From positions 26,162,544-26,172,543 of the forward strand of contig CM022677.1 of NCBI GenBank assembly GCA_012295275.1: 10,000 nucleotides of DNA. The letters run 5' to 3'. A program made the translations under genes and the position numbers. The notes below the pieces were generated by a model. The model was not told the DNA's origin and ran no database searches. It saw nothing but the letters and a program-made list of their open reading frames with translations. Below are positions 7,481-10,000 of this stretch, piece after piece; within the stretch, counting starts at the first letter, position 1, and every line of letters starts with the position of its first letter. The stretch is from Chrysomallon squamiferum (Eukaryota; Mollusca; Gastropoda; Neomphalida; Peltospiridae).

Positions 7481-7676
7481 GTTCTGTGTGTGTTTGTTAA
7501 AGTTATTTTCTCCAATAATTAGTAAAAAAATCTGCGTCATTACCACTTAAGACGAGATATTATAATCTAACTTATGACAGTGAAAACTGTGTGTACGTAC
7601 AGAAACTGCTTACTAAGAACTGAAAGAAAATATTAAAAAAGCTAAACGGACAATTAACATTCGTGTCCCACTTCAC
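7481..7676. other. AT-rich DNA, nothing recognised
   Basis: No repeat or gene signal in this stretch. It lies downstream (3' side) of the minus-strand TSP1 exon, so intron or 3' flank of that gene is a possible identity. Confidence 0.4.
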
Positions 7677-7720
7677 TCTGTGTGCTGCTGTCTGCACCCC
7701 CGGGCTGCGGGGTGTGTCAC
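7677..7720. other. Small GC-rich patch with hairpin
   Basis: CACCCC (7695-7700) and GGGGTG (7709-7714) pair around an eight-base loop, with a CCCGGG site inside. The patch is sharply GC-rich in otherwise AT-rich DNA. It could be part of a further exon of the minus-strand gene or an old transposable-element fragment; I found no good splice borders for it. Confidence 0.4.
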
Positions 7721-7848
7721 TTATGTTATTCTGATTCAAATTCTACAAGTTCGAGCTGTCAGTTAGAACGTTAAGAAATGTATAGAGAAGAGAGAGAGGG
7801 AAGGATGGATGAAAAATTTGGGACGAATGAGAGAAGCTGATTAATTAC

Positions 7849-8036
7849 TTGGACATGGATTGGTTGAACATGTATCTGTGACTTGTTCAGTTGCTGATCC
7901 AACACAATTTTTTCCACCATTTTGTGCAGGAGGACTGTTACAAGAACGGCTTCTTTGACCAGTTTTTTTCCTCCACCACAAGTCACTGAACAAGGTCCAT
8001 AGACTGCCTGACCCCAAGCTCCCCACTGACCATCAA
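7849..8036 (-). CDS. Thrombospondin type 1 (TSP1) domain exon, frameshifted
   Basis: The exon encodes one TSP1 module of about 62 residues. The first part reads DGQWGAWGQAVYGPC then SVTCGGG; after a one-base break it continues with QRSRSC, NGGKNCVG and TNPCP. All six cysteines (about residues 15, 19, 32, 44, 56, 61), two tryptophans (4, 7) and two arginines (28, 30) of the fold are present. WGAW fits the WxxW C-mannosylation motif, and CSVTCGGG fits the Cxx(S/T)CxxG O-fucosylation site. Acceptor TTTTTAG ends at 8037 and donor GTAATT begins at 7848. Both borders are phase 1, usual for shuffled extracellular modules. The exon is 188 bp where 189 would be in frame; the break falls at seven A (plus-strand T at 7963-7969). 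TSP1 modules bind matrix and receptors outside the cell. If the donor is unused, a stop follows two codons later, giving a single-module protein. The family call is strong; the state of the gene is uncertain. Confidence 0.88.
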
Positions 8037-8147
8037 CTAAAAATAAAAGATTTGTTAATTAATATATATTTATAATATTTATAATTTATACATATTTATA
8101 ATATTCTAGTAGTTATCTTGATGTTTTATAATTTAAGAGAGGAACGA

Positions 8148-8214
<67 letters not shown>

Positions 8215-8276
8215 TGCTTAACGTTTGTTATATAAATATTATTCATTTCAAAGAGACCATCGAGTAATTGACTTAC
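8037..8276 (-). other. Intron between signal-peptide exon and TSP1 exon
   Basis: The intron begins with a perfect GTAAGT donor (8276-8271) and ends with a T-rich tract and TTTTTAG (acceptor AG at 8038-8037). A TTAAC-type branch-site candidate lies about 20-25 bases before the acceptor. It contains the 62-base AG run, which reads as CT on the transcribed sense strand. Its length is 240 bp. The flanking phases match (phase 1 on both sides). Confidence 0.6.
8151..8212. repeat. 62-base pure (AG)n microsatellite
   Basis: Pure alternating AG with purines on the plus strand. It lies inside the predicted intron of the minus-strand TSP1 gene, where it would be transcribed as CU. Confidence 0.96.
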
Positions 8277-8372
8277 TTCCTTGTTGTTCATTTGTTTCTA
8301 CTAAAGAAACAAAAATGGTCAAAGCCGTCAGAGCTGTAACCAAAGTCTTCGTGTCCTGAGATCAAGAGAATC
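8277..8372 (-). CDS. Predicted signal-peptide exon of the TSP1 gene
   Basis: From 8352 on the minus strand the frame reads KTLVTALTALTIFVSLVE then TNEQQG, after a first codon ACG (8352-8350). This has the layout of a secretory signal peptide: one lysine, a hydrophobic core of about 15 residues, then a polar stretch. It ends in phase 1 at a perfect GTAAGT donor (8276), so it splices in frame to the TSP1 exon and gives an Ile-Asp-Gly-Gln-Trp junction. A strong acceptor, pyrimidine-rich and ending TTTTTCCAG, puts the exon start at 8372; a second AG gives a start at 8355. No ATG is in frame: ACG stands where ATG would be expected, and a TGA lies five codons upstream of it (8363-8361) when the first acceptor is used. 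Either the start codon is lost, ACG is used as a near-cognate start, or the start lies in an unseen upstream exon joined at 8355. Exon identity is an inference from phase, splice sites and hydrophobicity. Confidence 0.5.
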
Positions 8373-8603
8373 CTGGAAAAATAGAAGTTAAGAAATATAG
8401 AACATTTCTGCCTATGGCTATTAAGAATCTTGTTCATACTGGTACAGGTAATTTGGTTACTGCTGTTATTGAAAATATTTGGTGCGTGTGAATCTTTGTC
8501 TAATAATCTCATAGAAATTTGTAATATTTTTTTATTAATTTTATTTTATTTTATAGATTTATTTATTATTTATATATGTTATTTAATCCTCTTTTGTGTT
8601 ACT
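8373..8603. other. Upstream flank or intron of the minus-strand gene
   Basis: AT-rich DNA with short TTTTA repeats at about 8538-8555. A minus-strand frame beginning at 8512 continues into the signal exon in a different frame and shows no domain. A promoter, 5' UTR exon or intron of the TSP1 gene would be expected here, but nothing decisive is visible. Confidence 0.35.
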
Positions 8604-8715
8604 GTTATTCTTATTCTTATTATTTATTATTATTCTTCTTATTATTCTTATTATTATTATTGTTGTTGTTGTTGTCTTATACATATACATACACACGCAC
8701 ATACACACACACATA
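8604..8715. repeat. (ATT)n/(TTG)n then (AC)n microsatellite
   Basis: TTATTC/ATT triplets (about 8604-8659) pass into TTG units (8660-8674) and ACAT/AC units (8680-8715). The Tyr/Cys-rich and His/Thr-rich frames here are repeat artefacts. Confidence 0.88.
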
Positions 8716-9123
8716 TATTTTGTTCTACAAATGTTTAATTATACTTTGTAATTTTCATTTCTCTCTGTCTCACTACGTGTGTCAGTGTGTGTGTGTGTAA
8801 ATTAATTATTGTTGCTTTTATCATTTTACTTCAAACGTATTAATTCTTAACGATATAAGAATGAAGTTAATATGTAATGTGATCAATACATTGAAACCAG
8901 TCAGCTTGTCTGTCGTAATCTGCGTTTTCACTTTTGTTGTTTTCATCCTTAGACCAATATTTGTGTAAAGTTACTGACGTTAATCTGATAAACCTCTTAC
9001 ACTGCAATACTAAACAAGATTATGCAAATCCCTGCACAAAAATAGAGATCTTAGTCATTATGGTAATATGGCAATTAATTTAAACATACATAGGGAAGAA
9101 CTTATACTTGTGTTTCGGTATTA

Positions 9124-9331
9124 TAATGTATGTATGTATACATATATATATATATATGTATTTCAGTGTATATCTAAGTGCATGTATGTGTCTGTGTATG
9201 TGTGTTATGTATATGTATATGTATATATACACAAGCACACACAAACACACACATATTTAATTAGATGTAAAATTGATGACCGAAAGACAGACGGACAGAC
9301 AGACAAACAAACGTATGTGTGTGTCTGTGTA
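9124..9331. repeat. Mixed TATG, AT, GT, AC and GACA microsatellites in copy B
   Basis: Short TATG and AT runs (9124-9160), GTAT/GT (9171-9228), AC (9230-9253) and GACA/AACA (9284-9310) blocks occupy the position of the GT and AT-AC expansions in copy A. All are far shorter than in copy A. Confidence 0.8.
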
Positions 9332-9407
9332 TATATATGATCCTAAGGTTATTTTTTTAGAAGCCTTATTTTGTATATGCTAATGAGATTATAATTATTT
9401 GTAGTTT

Positions 9408-9450
9408 TATATATATATACATACACACACACAAACATACATACATACTA
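9408..9450. repeat. (AT)n-(AC)n-(ATAC)n short compound repeat
   Basis: TATATATATA, then ACACACACAC and ATACATACATAC in succession. This is probably the copy B counterpart of the expanded compound repeat at 2127-2310. Confidence 0.75.
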
Positions 9451-9588
9451 GTATATACATATTTACATAAAACGAACAATACTCAATATTTCAAGAATTA
9501 CATTTTCCTGTTTTCCTTGTTCGTGTTGATATTACCATAACAATAGAAACGTTAGCAGTAGCATTCAAAATAAAATAATTATTAATTG

Positions 9589-9870
9589 AATATTCTAAAG
9601 TTTAACAAAACTAAATTCAATTATAATTAAATTAAAATCATCTAAAGTATCGTCTTTGGCAATTTTAATTCTAATTTTAATTCCTTATACTTAAATATTT
9701 AAAGATTGCAATATCATAAACTATTCAATTGTTATTTAATATTGTAAAGTTTGCAAAGTTATGACACATTCAATTATAATTACGTATTCAGTCATTCAAT
9801 TATAAATTTTTGTTCAATTATTAAATATTCCATTAAGTTAAATAGTGTAATATAATTTAATATTGTAAAA
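9589..9870 (+). repeat. AATATTCTAAAG-type degenerate array in copy B
   Basis: Core forms occur at 9589-9600, 9739-9750 and 9859-9870. The middle one is followed by TTTGCAAAGTTATG, matching TTTGCAAAGTTACG after 2775. The array therefore predates the duplication of copies A and B. Confidence 0.55.
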
Positions 9871-10000
9871 TTGGCAGTTTATAAACCAGTCAGTTAGAAT
9901 TTGATGTTTACTAAAATTTATTTCATGTACGTATATACTCACAGAGAAATTTTCTTTCCGTCGAGAAAACAAGAAATGTTCTGTATAACAGCTTTCCACG

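Larger units (their letters stand above)
8750..10000 (+). repeat. Direct duplication, copy B (runs off the window)
   Basis: Colinear with 1491-3105 in the same orientation, sharing four exact anchors of 22-28 bases and longer diverged similarity, for example 8970-9075 against 1696-1800. It begins near TTTCATTTCTCTCTGTCT, matching TTTCATCTCTGTCTTTCT at about 1496. The end is not reached. The minus-strand TSP1 exons lie just outside its left edge, and no equivalent of them is visible beside copy A, where the poly-A run occupies the corresponding distance. Confidence 0.85.

Noticed and set aside
7338-7550. Met/Tyr/Cys/Val-rich frame
   Set aside because: It is a read-through of the TATG tetranucleotide repeat.
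7677-7720. Further coding exon of the TSP1 gene
   Set aside because: The GC-rich patch is open in one minus-strand frame, but has no pyrimidine-rich acceptor and no TSP1-like residues.
8430-8800. Plus-strand hydrophobic frames rich in Leu, Tyr, Cys and His
   Set aside because: They run over ATT/TTG and AC microsatellites and oppose the better-supported minus-strand gene.

Overview
The window looks like nuclear DNA from an animal, probably a mollusc and possibly a cephalopod. It is very AT-rich and full of long microsatellites: pure A, AG, AT, AC/GT, AAT/ATT, TTG, TATG and GACA. It has no bacterial gene organisation. The only protein-like signals are short exon-sized pieces with GT/AG splice borders. 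The mollusc assignment is an inference from repeat style, from a recurring AGAGTTAYYTCCCTT-type motif, and from a weak SINE-like B box. The species cannot be named from this sequence.

Layout. 1-300: poly-T and degenerate GTA/TTG/ATT triplets. 300-910: more complex non-coding DNA with four CACGTG E-boxes, a 16-bp palindrome and a TATA-like run. 916-1057: an uninterrupted run of 142 A. 1490-3105: copy A of a diverged direct duplication, interrupted by expanded GT and by an AT-AC compound microsatellite. 3490-4290: three GA/TC tracts surrounding a GC-richer island (3781-4020) whose plus strand encodes a possible CUB-domain C-terminal fragment. 4380-7600: mainly AT-rich intergenic or intronic DNA with simple repeats. 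7849-8372: the best gene evidence, two exons on the minus strand. The first encodes a signal-peptide-like hydrophobic segment. The second is a complete six-cysteine thrombospondin type 1 (TSP1) module. 8750-10000: copy B of the duplication, running off the window end.

The two minus-strand exons join in phase (both borders phase 1) across a 240-bp GTAAGT...TTTTTAG intron that contains a 62-bp GA tract. They describe a secreted or extracellular TSP1 protein, of which more may lie outside what I can recognise. As given, the sequence has two apparent lesions. The TSP1 frame breaks at a seven-A homopolymer, where the module looks one base short. The codon expected to start the signal peptide reads ACG rather than ATG. 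Either this is a decaying gene copy, or an assembly indel combines with an unseen upstream exon or start. I cannot decide which from sequence alone.

I found no convincing new multi-gene system. The observations most worth checking are the broken TSP1 gene, the duplication with its short conserved block beside a perfect splice donor, the possible CUB exon, and the extreme purine-on-plus microsatellites.
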